A stretch of 64,000 nucleotides of DNA from Aquabacterium lacunae (GCF_004310865.1 NZ_SIXI01000001.1:744001-808000); one strand, 5' to 3'. Counted from the first letter of the stretch, positions 51,599 to 61,988 are shown. Notes: generated by a model from the sequence alone, not told the origin. Translations and numbers: made by a program.

Positions 51599-51613
51599 TG
51601 GCATGTGCTTTGC
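51599..51613 (+). promoter_or_regulatory. Sigma-54 promoter of the PQQ alcohol dehydrogenase
   Basis: TGGCATGTGCTTTGC, GG-N10-GC spacing exact. The predicted transcript start leaves a leader of about 57 bases to the ATG at 51682. Confidence 0.85.
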
Positions 51614-51681
51614 GGTAAGGGGCCCCAGGCCGGCGTCAACGCCGCCACGACGAAACACCCCACCCCGATTGAGGAGCCTGC

Positions 51682-53574
51682 ATGAGAGCACCCGTGAACC
51701 GCACCGCCCACCGCCTGTCTGTTCTGGCTGTGGCCGCCCTGGCCCTGAGCGCTGCCACCAGCAGCCATGCCGTCAAACCCGTCACCTGGGACGACATCGC
51801 CAACGATGCCAGAACCACCGACGACGTGCTGACCTACGGCCTGGGCCTGACCGCCCAGCGCTACAGCCCGCTCAAGAAGGTCAACGCCAAGACCATCGCA
51901 AACATGGTGCCGGTGTGGAGCTATTCCTTCGGCGGTGAAAAGCAGCGCGGCCAGGAAGGCCAGGTGCTGGTGCATGACGGCGTGATCTACGCCACCGCGT
52001 CGTACTCGCGCTTCGTGGCCATCGATGCACGCACCGGCAAGCGCCTGTGGACCTACGAGCACCGCCTGCCCGAAGACATCCGCCCCTGCTGTGACGTCGT
52101 CAACCGCGGCCCGGCCATCTACGGCGACAAGGTGTTCTTCGGCACGCTCGACGCCTCCATCGTGGCCCTGGACCGCACCACCGGCAAGGTGGTGTGGAAG
52201 TCCAAGTTCGGCGACCACAAGATCGGCTACACCATGACCGGCGCCCCCTTCGTGGTGAAGGACCCGAAGAGCGGCCGTGTGCTGCTGGTGCACGGCTCGT
52301 CGGGTGACGAGTTCGGCGTGGTGGGCTACCTGTACGCCCGCGACGTGGACACCGGCGAAGAAGTGTGGGCCCGCCCCTTCGTGGAAGGCCACATGGGCCG
52401 CCTGAATGGCAAGCCCAGCACGCCCACCGGCAACCCGAAGGCCCCGAGCTGGCCTGACGACCCCAGCTCGCCGACCGGCAAGGTGGAAGCCTGGAGCCAC
52501 GGTGGCGGCGCCCCCTGGCAGACCGCCTCGTACGACGCCGACACCCAGACCATCGTGGTGGGCACGGGCAACCCTGCGCCCTGGAACACCTGGAAGCGCA
52601 CGGCCCCTGGCGACAAGCCCATCAACTGGCCCAGCCTGTACACCTCGGGCCAGGCCTACCTCGACCCGACCACCGGTGAGCTCAAGGGCTTCTTCTCGCA
52701 CACCCCGAACGACGCCTGGGACTTCTCGGGCAACAACTCGGTGCTGCTGTTCGACTACAAGGACCCGAAAACCGGCAAGACCGTCAAGGCCTCGGCCCAC
52801 GCCGACCGCAACGGCTACTTCTTCGTGACCGACCGCCTGAAGCTGGCCCAGGGCGGCGCCGAACACCCCTGGAAGCAGAACGCCATCATCAATGCCTGGC
52901 CATTCGTGGACGGCATCACCTGGACCAAGGGCTTCGACCTGAAGACCGGCATGCCACTGGTCAACGAGAACCAGTACCCGCCGCAGCCCAAGGAAGGCCA
53001 GGACAAGGGCGACAGCATCTTCGTGTCGCCACCCTTCCTGGGCGGCACCAACTGGATGCCCATGAGCTACAGCCCCGACACCGGTCTGTTCTACATCCCG
53101 GGTAACCACTGGGCCATGGACTACTGGGCTGAAAAGATCAACTACAAGGCCGGTGCAGCCTACCTCGGCCAGGGCTTCCGCATCAAGAAGCTGTACGAAG
53201 ACCACGTGGGCATCCTGCGCGCCATCAACCCGGTCACGGGCAAGATCGCCTGGGAGCACAAGGAGAAGTTCCCGCTGTGGGCGGGCACGCTGACCACCGC
53301 CGGTGGCCTGCTGTTCACCGGCACCTCGGACGGCTTCCTCAAGGCCTTCGACGCCAAGACCGGCAAGGAAGTCTGGAAGTTCCAGACGGGATCCGGCGTG
53401 GTCTCGGTGCCCGTGACCTGGGAGATGGACGGGGAGCAGTATGTCGGCATCCAGTCGGGCTACGGCGGTGCCGTGCCGCTGTGGGGTGGCGACATGGCCG
53501 AGCTGACCAAGCAGGTCTCGCAGGGCGGCTCGATGTGGGTGTTCAAGCTGCCCAAGCAAGCCGCCGGTCGCTGA
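51682..53574 (+). CDS. exaA: PQQ-dependent alcohol dehydrogenase (ExaA/PedE-like, predicted calcium type)
   Basis: A 630-residue periplasmic quinoprotein with a signal peptide (residues 1-30) and eight W-motif blades such as TGKRLWTYEHRLP and TGKVVWKSKFGD. The vicinal disulfide over PQQ is RPCCDVVNRG. The catalytic Asp lies in NDAWDFSGNN. Two residues later is Ser rather than the Asp that marks lanthanide enzymes, so calcium dependence is predicted. It oxidises primary alcohols such as ethanol and passes electrons to a cytochrome c. GAGGAG precedes the ATG, and a strong sigma-54 promoter lies upstream. Confidence 0.92.
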   Translation: MRAPVNRTAHRLSVLAVAALALSAATSSHAVKPVTWDDIANDARTTDDVLTYGLGLTAQRYSPLKKVNAKTIANMVPVWSYSFGGEKQRGQEGQVLVHDGVIYATASYSRFVAIDARTGKRLWTYEHRLPEDIRPCCDVVNRGPAIYGDKVFFGTLDASIVALDRTTGKVVWKSKFGDHKIGYTMTGAPFVVKDPKSGRVLLVHGSSGDEFGVVGYLYARDVDTGEEVWARPFVEGHMGRLNGKPSTPTGNPKAPSWPDDPSSPTGKVEAWSHGGGAPWQTASYDADTQTIVVGTGNPAPWNTWKRTAPGDKPINWPSLYTSGQAYLDPTTGELKGFFSHTPNDAWDFSGNNSVLLFDYKDPKTGKTVKASAHADRNGYFFVTDRLKLAQGGAEHPWKQNAIINAWPFVDGITWTKGFDLKTGMPLVNENQYPPQPKEGQDKGDSIFVSPPFLGGTNWMPMSYSPDTGLFYIPGNHWAMDYWAEKINYKAGAAYLGQGFRIKKLYEDHVGILRAINPVTGKIAWEHKEKFPLWAGTLTTAGGLLFTGTSDGFLKAFDAKTGKEVWKFQTGSGVVSVPVTWEMDGEQYVGIQSGYGGAVPLWGGDMAELTKQVSQGGSMWVFKLPKQAAGR

Positions 53575-53627
53575 ATCGCAGCGCCCCTGAGCCGACCTGA
53601 GACCCACACGTCGGCTCACCCCGCCCC

Positions 53628-53658
53628 GACCTGGCCCTGCCTGCTGCAAGGCCAGGTC
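53628..53658 (+). terminator. Hairpin after the alcohol dehydrogenase gene
   Basis: GACCTGGCC (53628-53636) pairs with GGCCAGGTC (53650-53658) and is followed by TTT. A second hairpin (GAGCCGAC with GTCGGCTC) precedes it at 53589-53617. They may lower expression of the downstream genes relative to the dehydrogenase. Confidence 0.6.
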
Positions 53659-53676
53659 TTTGTCATGGAGATCCCG

Positions 53677-54339
53677 ATGCAACGAGCTGCTGCTGTCACA
53701 CCGCGCACCGGCCTGTCATGGCCACACGCCCGGCTTCGCACCTGGGGCCTGAGTCTGGGCCTGGGCTTGATGGTCATGGCCGGCATGGCCCAGGCCGATG
53801 CCAACCCCACCGACCTGACCGAGCCACCACCCGGCGAGCCCCTGGTGATCAACGGCTGCCCCATCTGGCCCTACACCCGCTGCCCCGGCGCCGACCTGCG
53901 CCACGCCAACCTGGTGGGCAAGAACCTGACGGGTGCCGACCTGCGTGGCGCCAAGCTCACGCGCGCCGACCTGCGTGGCGCCAACCTGGCCGTGGCCAAC
54001 CTGGAAGGGGCCGACCTGACCGGGGCCCGACTGAACAAGGCCACGGCCGCCAACACCAACTTCCGCAAGGCACGCTTCGTGGGCACCGACCTGGAGGCCG
54101 CCCGCATGATGCGCTCGGACTTCAGCGGTGCCGAGTTCATCGGCTGCAACCTCGAGATCACCCGGCTGGACCACGCCTGGTTCGTCGGCACGCGCTTCGT
54201 GGGCAATGACCTGCAGGAAAGCAAGTTCAACCAGGTGAACCTGCAGGACGCCTACTTCGAGGCCAATGTGATCCGCTACGCGATTTTTCCGAGCTCGAAC
54301 ATGGCCGGCTGCACCGGCTGCCCGGGAGGATGGGAATGA
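53677..54339 (+). CDS. Exported pentapeptide-repeat protein in the alcohol dehydrogenase cluster
   Basis: About 220 residues from the ATG at 53677, with GGAG six bases ahead; an ATG at 53665 is in frame. A signal peptide (LGLGLMVMAGMAQA) is followed by PLVINGCPIWPYTRCPGADLRHAN and then some twenty pentapeptides of the A(D/N)LRG type (ADLRGAKLTRADLRGAN, ARFVGTDLEA). The C-terminus has CTGCPGG. Pentapeptide beta-helices are usually cytoplasmic; an exported one beside a quinoprotein is uncommon. It is co-translated with the next cytochrome gene. Confidence 0.85.
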   Translation: MQRAAAVTPRTGLSWPHARLRTWGLSLGLGLMVMAGMAQADANPTDLTEPPPGEPLVINGCPIWPYTRCPGADLRHANLVGKNLTGADLRGAKLTRADLRGANLAVANLEGADLTGARLNKATAANTNFRKARFVGTDLEAARMMRSDFSGAEFIGCNLEITRLDHAWFVGTRFVGNDLQESKFNQVNLQDAYFEANVIRYAIFPSSNMAGCTGCPGGWE

Positions 54340-54818
54340 AGGTTCGCACCCTGTGCGCCAGCCCGGTGCTGGCCCTGACCCTGCTGACACCTGCGTGGAT
54401 GGCCTGGAGCCCTGTGCGGGCCGCCACCGCGCCACAGGCCCCGGAAGTCGACACCCGCGGCCTGCCGGCGCTGGCGCCCGGCTGGGCCGAGCGCAACCCG
54501 CTGCGTGAGGTGCCGCTGGCGCAGGCCATCGGCCGGCAGGCCTACCACCAGGCTTGCGCCCGCTGCCATGGGGTCGAGGCCGACGGATCGCGGGCACCGG
54601 CCCCTGACCTGCGCCGCATCGGCAAGGCCTGTCAGCGTCTTCAGGACCTGAGCTGGCGTGAGCGCTGCCTGTCCGACAGCGACCACTTCTTCGTGCAGTC
54701 GGTGCGCTTTGGCAAGAAGAAGTTCGACATCGAGCACATGCCAGCCTGGGATGGCGTGCTCAGCCCTCAGGTGGTGTGGTCGATCCGCAGCTTCATCGAA
54801 AACGCGCCCAAGCCCTGA
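54336..54818 (+). CDS. PedF-like cytochrome c paralogue
   Basis: A 160-residue exported cytochrome c from the ATG at 54336, with GGGAGGA five bases ahead and a TGA overlap with the preceding gene. Haem motif CARCHG, then a Cys pair and HFFVQSVRFGKKKFDIEHMPAWDGVLSPQVVWSIRSFIE. The same order of motifs occurs in the PedF at 47303-47797, so the two are paralogues. Probably an electron carrier for the dehydrogenase. Confidence 0.85.
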   Translation: MKVRTLCASPVLALTLLTPAWMAWSPVRAATAPQAPEVDTRGLPALAPGWAERNPLREVPLAQAIGRQAYHQACARCHGVEADGSRAPAPDLRRIGKACQRLQDLSWRERCLSDSDHFFVQSVRFGKKKFDIEHMPAWDGVLSPQVVWSIRSFIENAPKP

Positions 54819-54840
54819 ATGCAGGACCGGGCGAAGACCG

Positions 54841-55167
54841 TCATTTCTTGACGGTCAGGATCCATTCGGCCAGCCGCTTGACATCGTCCTTGGCCAGGCT
54901 GGGGTGTGACGGCATGGCCATGCGTCCCCATTTGCCGGTCGAGCCGTTCTGGATGGACATCATCAGGTCGGCCACGGCATCTTTCTGCCCGGCATAGCGC
55001 TGGGCCACCGATGAATAGGCCGGCCCGACCACCTTCTCGGTCATCCCGTGGCAGGAAAAGCAGCCATTGGCTTTGGCCAGGTCGGGCACGTTCACAGGGT
55101 CGGCGGCCTGGGCCAGGCCGGCCAAACTGAAGGTCAGGCTCAAGGCCATCAGACGAATCTTGTTCAT
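54841..55167 (-). CDS. Small c-type cytochrome (c551/c552 type)
   Basis: A 108-residue exported protein from the ATG at 55167: signal peptide ending AQAADP, haem motif CFSCHG and a distal Met in GRMAMPSHPS. Length and motif spacing fit the c551-type electron carriers found beside PQQ dehydrogenases. It is the last gene of the minus-strand cluster and converges with the PedF-like gene. Confidence 0.88.
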   Translation of the reverse strand: MNKIRLMALSLTFSLAGLAQAADPVNVPDLAKANGCFSCHGMTEKVVGPAYSSVAQRYAGQKDAVADLMMSIQNGSTGKWGRMAMPSHPSLAKDDVKRLAEWILTVKK

Positions 55168-55222
55168 GGGGTTTGCTCCGTACAGCATCGGGGAAGGAAA
55201 GGGATCGGTGAGCGGCGGGGGC

Positions 55223-56278
55223 TCATGGCGCAGTGGTGCGAGGCCCCAGGGCCCGCACTTCGTGCGCCGGGTACCACTGCACCAGGGTGCGGTGCCATTC
55301 CGCGGGCTGCGCCGCCCAGTCCGCGAATCGTTCAGGCAAAGGCAGGCCCAGCAGCTCGCTGAGGTCACGCCCTGCTTCGGCGCTGTCGCGCAGGTGTCGG
55401 TTCACCCATTGCAGCCAGTCGCGGGTCTGGGCCATGCCATCGACACCGGCGTGCACCGGACCATGACTGGGCACCAGCTGCCGAAAGCAGCCGGCCTGGT
55501 GCAGTGACTCCAGTCGCGACAGGCTCTCGAGCCACTGGGCCGGCGTGGCATGGGGCGTGGTGGGCACACGGTCCTTGAAGACCAGACCACCCACAAAGGC
55601 CACCCCCGTGGTGTGATCGATCAGCACCAGGTCACCCCCGGTGTGGCCTTGCAGGCGCAGCCATTCCAGGCGGTGCTGGCCCAAGGTCTGCAGGCCCAGC
55701 GGCACAGACTGTGTGGCGGCCATGGGCACCGTGTGGCGCTGCCATGGGCCACACAGGCGGTGCAGGTTGGCGGCCAAGGCCTCGCCCTCGGCCTGCATGG
55801 CCTGCGCACTGGCCGGCAAGGCCTGCACGCCCACATCGGCCCAGGCGCCATTGCCCAGGAAGTGATCGGGGTGCTGGTTCAGGTTGACCACCTGCACCAC
55901 CGGCTCGCGCGTGGTCTGGGCGATCAGGGCACGTTGCTGCTGGCCGTACAGCAGCGAAGGCCCGGTGTTGATGACGACCACCCCCGCACCCGTGGCAATG
56001 AAGGCGGTGTTGATGATGTTGCAGCCATTGGCCAGACGGAAGTCGTCTACCGCGCCTTCGATCACCCAGGTGCGGTCGGCCACGCGGCGGGCGCGCAGGG
56101 CCAGGTCGAGGCGGGCAGCATCGGGGTGGGCAGCATCAGGGCGGGCGGCCTCTGTGTCGGCTGCACGCTGATGGGTGGCCACCTCTGGCGGGTTGGCCCA
56201 GGCCAGGCCGGGCAAGGCACCCAGGCCCAGCAAGGGCATGAGCGGCCAGCAGCGCTTGAGCGGGCTCGGCAGGCTCAT
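55223..56278 (-). CDS. Quinoprotein relay system MBL-fold protein, type 2
   Basis: A 351-residue exported protein from the ATG at 56278, which overlaps the SoxYZ-like gene stop as ATGA. After the signal (ALPGLAWA) and a tandem ARPDAAHPDAARLD stretch, the MBL fold follows: NTAFIATGAGVVVINTGPS, NLNQHPDHFLGNGAW, LQGHTGGDLVLID and PSHGPVHAGVDG. It matches the zinc metallohydrolase family tied to PQQ dehydrogenases and SoxYZ-like carriers. The first His of HxHxDH is Asn in this protein, as in others of the family. Confidence 0.8.
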   Translation of the reverse strand: MSLPSPLKRCWPLMPLLGLGALPGLAWANPPEVATHQRAADTEAARPDAAHPDAARLDLALRARRVADRTWVIEGAVDDFRLANGCNIINTAFIATGAGVVVINTGPSLLYGQQQRALIAQTTREPVVQVVNLNQHPDHFLGNGAWADVGVQALPASAQAMQAEGEALAANLHRLCGPWQRHTVPMAATQSVPLGLQTLGQHRLEWLRLQGHTGGDLVLIDHTTGVAFVGGLVFKDRVPTTPHATPAQWLESLSRLESLHQAGCFRQLVPSHGPVHAGVDGMAQTRDWLQWVNRHLRDSAEAGRDLSELLGLPLPERFADWAAQPAEWHRTLVQWYPAHEVRALGPRTTAP

Positions 56279-57156
56279 GACTGCAGCACCTGGTCGATGC
56301 GCAGGCCGTTGTTGTCTCGGCCTTGCACGCGCCATGGGCCTGGCTGGCCCGTGTCGGTGGCCAGTGGCCACTCCAGGGTGAACAGCGGATTCTCGGCCAC
56401 CGGCTCGTGCAGAAACAGGCGGCACGCCGCCTGCCCACGGGCATCGGTCAGCGTCAGTGTTTCCAGGTAGAAGGCCGGCACCCCAGGCACCAGGCCCGTG
56501 TCCATGGGGTGCATCACGCGCAGGCGCAGCCGGCGTGAGCCCTCTTGGGCGTTGTCGAACCAGCGGGCCTGCACCTGGCCCAAGGTGTCCTGCCAGCTGC
56601 CATCCGAGCGTGCGCCGCCCGGTGCCGTGCACCCGCCACCTGCCGCGCCCACCTGGGTGCCACCCACATGCCACTGGCCATCGTCGGTCTGCACCAGAGC
56701 CCTCACGGGCGAAGCCTGCTCCAGCCGCATGCGCAAGGCCAGCACGGGCAAGGCCTGCAGGGGTTCGAAGTCCAGCACGTGGCGCACCGGGTTCAGGTCG
56801 GCCACCACCCGGATGCGGCGCACACGCTGGCCGCCCATCCCGGCCGTGCCCAGCAGGGCCTTGGCGTCGATGCGCACGGGCACATTCAAGGGGTCGTCGG
56901 CATGCACCGGCGCTTGCACGAGCACCCGGGTCGAGAAAACGATGGGGCCACCGTCCGTGAACTGCCGGGCCAGGTCCGGCCACGACGGCGAGGCCAGCGG
57001 GTCGGCAGGCCAGCGCACGGCCTTGGCCGGGTGGGCCACATGGGCCACATGGGCCCTGGAGCGGGCCTGAGCTTGGGCTCGGGCGGCATCACCCCACAGC
57101 CAACCGGCCAGGGGCAAGCCTTTCAACAGGCGTCGGCGCATGGTGGAGGTGCTCAT
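56275..57156 (-). CDS. Quinoprotein dehydrogenase-associated SoxYZ-like carrier
   Basis: About 293 residues from the ATG at 57156. A Tat-like signal (RRRLLKGLPLAGWLWGDAARA) precedes a SoxY-like part that ends with the carrier motif GAAGGGCTAPGG, where Cys would bear the substrate, and a SoxZ-like part (MDTGLVPGVPAFYLETLTLT). SoxY and SoxZ are fused, as is usual for this family. Expected in the periplasm, with the MBL protein and dehydrogenase. Exact cargo unknown. Confidence 0.85.
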   Translation of the reverse strand: MSTSTMRRRLLKGLPLAGWLWGDAARAQAQARSRAHVAHVAHPAKAVRWPADPLASPSWPDLARQFTDGGPIVFSTRVLVQAPVHADDPLNVPVRIDAKALLGTAGMGGQRVRRIRVVADLNPVRHVLDFEPLQALPVLALRMRLEQASPVRALVQTDDGQWHVGGTQVGAAGGGCTAPGGARSDGSWQDTLGQVQARWFDNAQEGSRRLRLRVMHPMDTGLVPGVPAFYLETLTLTDARGQAACRLFLHEPVAENPLFTLEWPLATDTGQPGPWRVQGRDNNGLRIDQVLQS

Positions 57157-57224
57157 GGGGTGCGTGGCGCGGCCCGGGGATCGGTTGTGGGGTGTCGGTT
57201 CAGGTGTCTGCGGCAAGCGCCTGC

Positions 57225-59360
57225 TCAGAAGGCCAGCGTGGCGCTCAGGCCCACACCCCACTGACGCCCAGGGGCCGGCTCGAAGAAGCGGCTGTTGGCG
57301 TCGTTGGCGATCACGGAGCCGATGGTGGCGCGGTCTTCCAGGTTGTCCACCCGCACCGATTCACGCAGTTTCCAGGCACCCACCGTCTGCTCCCAGCGCA
57401 GGCTCAGGTTCAGCAAGGTGGCCGCTTCGGCGCGGTCGCTGTTCACATCGTCCACCGCGATCGAGCCGCGGTGAACCAGCTCCAGGCCACCGGTGAAGCC
57501 CTTGTAGAAACGTGGTTGCCAGACCAGCTCGGCAAAGAGGTTGCGATTGGCCACGCCCGGGATGCGGTTGCCCGCGGCCACCGTGGCACCGCTGCTGTTC
57601 TTGTAGGCCTCTGCGAACTCGGCCCGCAAGGCCGTCAGGGCCAGATGGGTGCGCCACTCGGGGCTCCACTGCGCGGTGTGCGACAGCTCGGCGCCCACGC
57701 GACGGGTCTGGCCCGCATTGGCGTAGATGGCACGCCCGCCGGTGTTCGAGGCCACCACGATCTCGCGGCGGGTGTCGATGTGGAACAGCGCCGCATCGAT
57801 GCGCTGGCCCGGGGCCCACTGGCTCTTGATGCCGAGTTCCGAATGCGTGCTGGGCGAGGCCTTCAAGGCCAGGTTGGGGCCGCTGCCTCCGGCCTTGTAG
57901 GCGATCTCGGTGAGGGTGGGTGTCTCAAAGCCACGGCCGATGTTGGCGTACACGTTGGTGTGCACGCCCAGGTGCCGCGTGATGCCTACCAAAGGGTTCG
58001 TGGCATGGAAGGACACCTGGCCGCTGTCGTCGGGGTTGCCGGGGCGGATGTAGGCGTCTTCCACCTTGAAGCGCACTTCGTTGGCCCGCACGCCGGCCAG
58101 CGCGCTCCAGTCTTCGTTGATGGCCCAATCGGCCTGCGTGAACAGACCAGACTGGGTCACGGCGTCCTGCTCGTCACGCTTGAGGGTGCCCTGCACCCCC
58201 AGGTTGTTGATGTAGCCCAGGCGGTGTTCACGCATGCGCTCGTGGTCCAGGCCCACCAGCCAGCGCACCTGGCCCACGCTCAAGGCCGTGCGACGGCTGT
58301 ACTGCAGGCCCAAGCCGCTGTAGACACGGTCCAGGTCCACCATGCCCCCGGCGGCCGTGGCCGAGGTCTGGGCCGACAACGGCGTAGACAGGCGGTTGCC
58401 CAGGTCGCGCTCGCCGGCGTACACGCGGGTCATCCATTCGCTTTGGCCATCGATTTTGTGATCGACCACCACGCCCAGCTGGTTCTGGGCCACTTCCTTG
58501 CCCGCCTTGTACAGCGTCGAGTTGGCCACGGCCTGGCGCGGGTTCTGCTGCACCTGGGCACGGGTCAGGCCCAGCGGGTCACCCGATTCAGGCTGGTCGA
58601 AGGCATTGGCCACCACGGTCACACGGGTCTGCTCGGAAGCCTGCCAGCGCAGGCGGGCATTGAGCTGCTTGCGTTCTGCCGCGCTGTTCTGGCGCCAACC
58701 ATCGGTCTCGAACTGACTGAGGTCGATGAGGTAATTCAGGCCGTCCTGCTGGCCACCGGCCTGCAGGCCCACACGGTGCATGCGCTGCGGGCCGGCATCG
58801 TAGGTGGCCGTGATCTCCGGGCGTTTCGGGCCAGCCGCCGTGAACACCTGCAGCACACCACCGGCCGAGTTGCCGTACAACTGGGCCAGGGGGCCACGCA
58901 GCACCTCGATGCGCTCGGCCGAGGGCAGGCTGATGGTCGAGGCCTGACCTTGCCCGTCGGGCATGGTGGCAGGGATGCCATCGACGATCAGGCGAGCGCC
59001 GCGGATGCCGAATGGCGCGCGGGCCCCCGAGCCCCGTATCGACAGTTGCAGGTCCTGTGCGTAGTTCTGGCGGTTCAGCACCGTGATGCCAGGCACGCGG
59101 TTCATCACCTCCGACAGGTTCACGCGCGGGCCGGCCGCCTCGATGGCCGCACGCTGCACCGACTGAACCGAGGCCGGCGCATCAAAGCTGCGCTGGGCCT
59201 GGCGCGAAGCGCTCACCACCACGTCCTGCAGGCCCTGTGCATCGGGCAACGCCTCGTCGGCCTGGGCCATGAAAGGGCTGACGCCCAGGGCCAGGGCCAG
59301 AGATGTGGCCAGCATGTGGCGATGGAAAGGGGGCCGTTGGGGCATGGGGGTCTCCGTCAT
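57225..59360 (-). CDS. TonB-dependent outer membrane receptor
   Basis: About 711 residues from the ATG at 59360. Signal peptide (LATSLALALGVSPFMAQA), a TonB-box-like DVVVSASRQ, plug domain (VMNRVPGITVLNRQNYAQDLQLSIRGSGARAPFGIRG, EVLRGPLAQLYGNSAGGVLQVFT) and a C-terminal barrel ending in Phe (VGLSATLAF). In PQQ alcohol clusters such receptors are thought to import a metal chelate or PQQ. The ligand here is unknown. Confidence 0.9.
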   Translation of the reverse strand: MTETPMPQRPPFHRHMLATSLALALGVSPFMAQADEALPDAQGLQDVVVSASRQAQRSFDAPASVQSVQRAAIEAAGPRVNLSEVMNRVPGITVLNRQNYAQDLQLSIRGSGARAPFGIRGARLIVDGIPATMPDGQGQASTISLPSAERIEVLRGPLAQLYGNSAGGVLQVFTAAGPKRPEITATYDAGPQRMHRVGLQAGGQQDGLNYLIDLSQFETDGWRQNSAAERKQLNARLRWQASEQTRVTVVANAFDQPESGDPLGLTRAQVQQNPRQAVANSTLYKAGKEVAQNQLGVVVDHKIDGQSEWMTRVYAGERDLGNRLSTPLSAQTSATAAGGMVDLDRVYSGLGLQYSRRTALSVGQVRWLVGLDHERMREHRLGYINNLGVQGTLKRDEQDAVTQSGLFTQADWAINEDWSALAGVRANEVRFKVEDAYIRPGNPDDSGQVSFHATNPLVGITRHLGVHTNVYANIGRGFETPTLTEIAYKAGGSGPNLALKASPSTHSELGIKSQWAPGQRIDAALFHIDTRREIVVASNTGGRAIYANAGQTRRVGAELSHTAQWSPEWRTHLALTALRAEFAEAYKNSSGATVAAGNRIPGVANRNLFAELVWQPRFYKGFTGGLELVHRGSIAVDDVNSDRAEAATLLNLSLRWEQTVGAWKLRESVRVDNLEDRATIGSVIANDANSRFFEPAPGRQWGVGLSATLAF

Positions 59361-59408
59361 CGGCTGCTCCGCGCGCAGCCTGTTGGGCATCTTGTGGGGG
59401 TCTTCAGC

Positions 59409-59446
59409 GGCTGTCGAGCACACGGGGCACCATGCGCTCGACAGCC
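59409..59446. terminator. Strong hairpin between the aldehyde dehydrogenase and the TonB receptor
   Basis: GGCTGTCGAGC (59409-59419) pairs exactly with GCTCGACAGCC (59436-59446) around a 16-base loop. There is no T tract on the minus strand, so it may be a partial terminator or a processing site between the two genes. Confidence 0.6.
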
Positions 59447-59508
59447 GAGGCTACCGGCCACCCCGGCGTTTCGGCTCAGGGCAAGCCAGCAGCTGTCTCG
59501 TCAGGGCA

Positions 59509-61029
<1,521 letters not shown>

Positions 61030-61087
61030 GTGTCTTCCTCAGTTGGATGAAAGCAGGACAAGCCGGAGGTGGCTGCCGGGCTTTTTC

Positions 61088-61102
61088 TCAAACTCCATGC
61101 CA
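61088..61102 (-). promoter_or_regulatory. Sigma-54-like promoter of the aldehyde dehydrogenase
   Basis: Minus-strand TGGCATGGAGTTTGA. It matches the alcohol dehydrogenase promoter in the -24 half and in the TTTG of the -12 half, but has GA rather than GC there, so it is weaker. Confidence 0.5.
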
Positions 61103-61180
61103 GGCCAGAAGCAGCGCTGAAAGCCGCCCGACGCGCCCTTAGACCCCGCAAAGTGCTCCGTTTGTGAACACTGTGCGGCT

Positions 61181-61206
61181 GTGCCGCGCCCTCTGTGACG
61201 CGGCAC
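61181..61206. promoter_or_regulatory. Inverted repeat upstream of the aldehyde dehydrogenase
   Basis: GTGCCGCG (61181-61188) and CGCGGCAC (61199-61206) around CCCTCTGTGA. It lies about 80 bases upstream of the sigma-54-like element, where an activator site would be expected. Confidence 0.5.
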
Positions 61207-61389
61207 TGTTCCATCCTGCAATGCCCACCCGCACCCGCGGGCCCTGACAAGCCCGGGCGCACGGCATTCGCGGCCGTTTGGCGCCGTCAGACAGGTCCTT
61301 GCTGCGGGTGAACCCTGAGCCCGAACCCGATCCCTCAGGGAAACCCTGTAGATGACGCCCGGAGGCGCCTTCGTCGCATGCAGGGCCCG

Positions 61390-61416
61390 TTGTCGGGCCA
61401 GAAAACACGCTATAAT
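61390..61416 (+). promoter_or_regulatory. Sigma-70 promoter of tRNA-Gly
   Basis: TATAAT at 61411-61416 with TTGTCG at 61390-61395, spacing 15. The start would be a few bases before the tRNA. Confidence 0.7.
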
Positions 61417-61428
61417 CTTGGCCTCAGC

Positions 61429-61504
61429 GCGGGAATAGCTCAGTTGGTAGAGCGCAACCTTGCCAAGGTTGAGGTCGCGAGTTCGAGCCTCGTTTCCCGC
61501 TCCA
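61429..61504 (+). tRNA. tRNA-Gly, anticodon GCC
   Basis: A 76-base cloverleaf starting GCGGGAATAGCTCAG, with anticodon stem-loop CCTTGCCAAGG, T-arm GTTCGAGCC and encoded CCA. Acceptor ends pair (GCGGGAA with TTCCCGC). A perfect terminator follows. Confidence 0.97.
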
Positions 61505-61511
61505 GATCGCG

Positions 61512-61543
61512 AGCCCCTGTCAGTCACCTGACAGGGGCTTTTT
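61512..61543 (+). terminator. Rho-independent terminator of tRNA-Gly
   Basis: AGCCCCTGTCA (61512-61522) pairs with TGACAGGGGCT (61529-61539), followed by T5. Confidence 0.92.
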
Positions 61544-61583
61544 GCTGTCCGGCCCTGCCCTTCACTTCTGCCCTCCTGCGTCC

Positions 61584-61988
61584 ATGCGCTCCTCGATCCA
61601 CATCGTCGACGTCGACCGCCTCGACACCTGGACCCGCTATCGCAACGGCCTGTGCGACACCTGCATGGCCAACTGCTGCACCATGCCACTGGAAGTGCGC
61701 CTGACCGACCTGGTGCGTCTGGGCGTGGTCGACGCCTTCGAAGCCGAGCATGAAGAAGAACGGCTGATCGCACGGCGCCTGCAAAAGGCCGGCGTGGTCG
61801 AGCGCTTCCACCAGAAGTCGGGCGTTTTCACGATGGCGCGTCGTGCGGATGGCGATTGCCGCTACCTCGACGCACACACCCGGCGGTGCACGGTGTATGC
61901 CCAGCGCCCAGACACCTGCCGCAAACACCCGCAGGTGGGCCCGCGTCCAGGGCACTGCCCCTACGGTCGCCGCGACGCCACACGCTGA
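61584..61988 (+). CDS. YkgJ-family cysteine cluster protein
   Basis: A 134-residue protein from the ATG at 61584. The Cys cluster is GLCDTCMANCCTMPLEV, then DCRYLDAHTRRCTVYAQRPDTCRKHP, the standard zinc/iron-chelating arrangement of this family. It probably binds a metal ion; role unknown. It lies between the tRNA and the bufferin operon, but on a separate segment. Confidence 0.88.
   Translation: MRSSIHIVDVDRLDTWTRYRNGLCDTCMANCCTMPLEVRLTDLVRLGVVDAFEAEHEEERLIARRLQKAGVVERFHQKSGVFTMARRADGDCRYLDAHTRRCTVYAQRPDTCRKHPQVGPRPGHCPYGRRDATR

Noticed and set aside
51682..53574. Lanthanide-dependent (PedH/XoxF) dehydrogenase
   Set aside because: The residue two after the catalytic Asp is Ser (WDFSG), not the Asp required in lanthanide types.
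51493..53682. Minus-strand frame of 729 codons
   Set aside because: Antisense to the PQQ dehydrogenase; long open frames on the opposite strand are usual in this GC-rich DNA.
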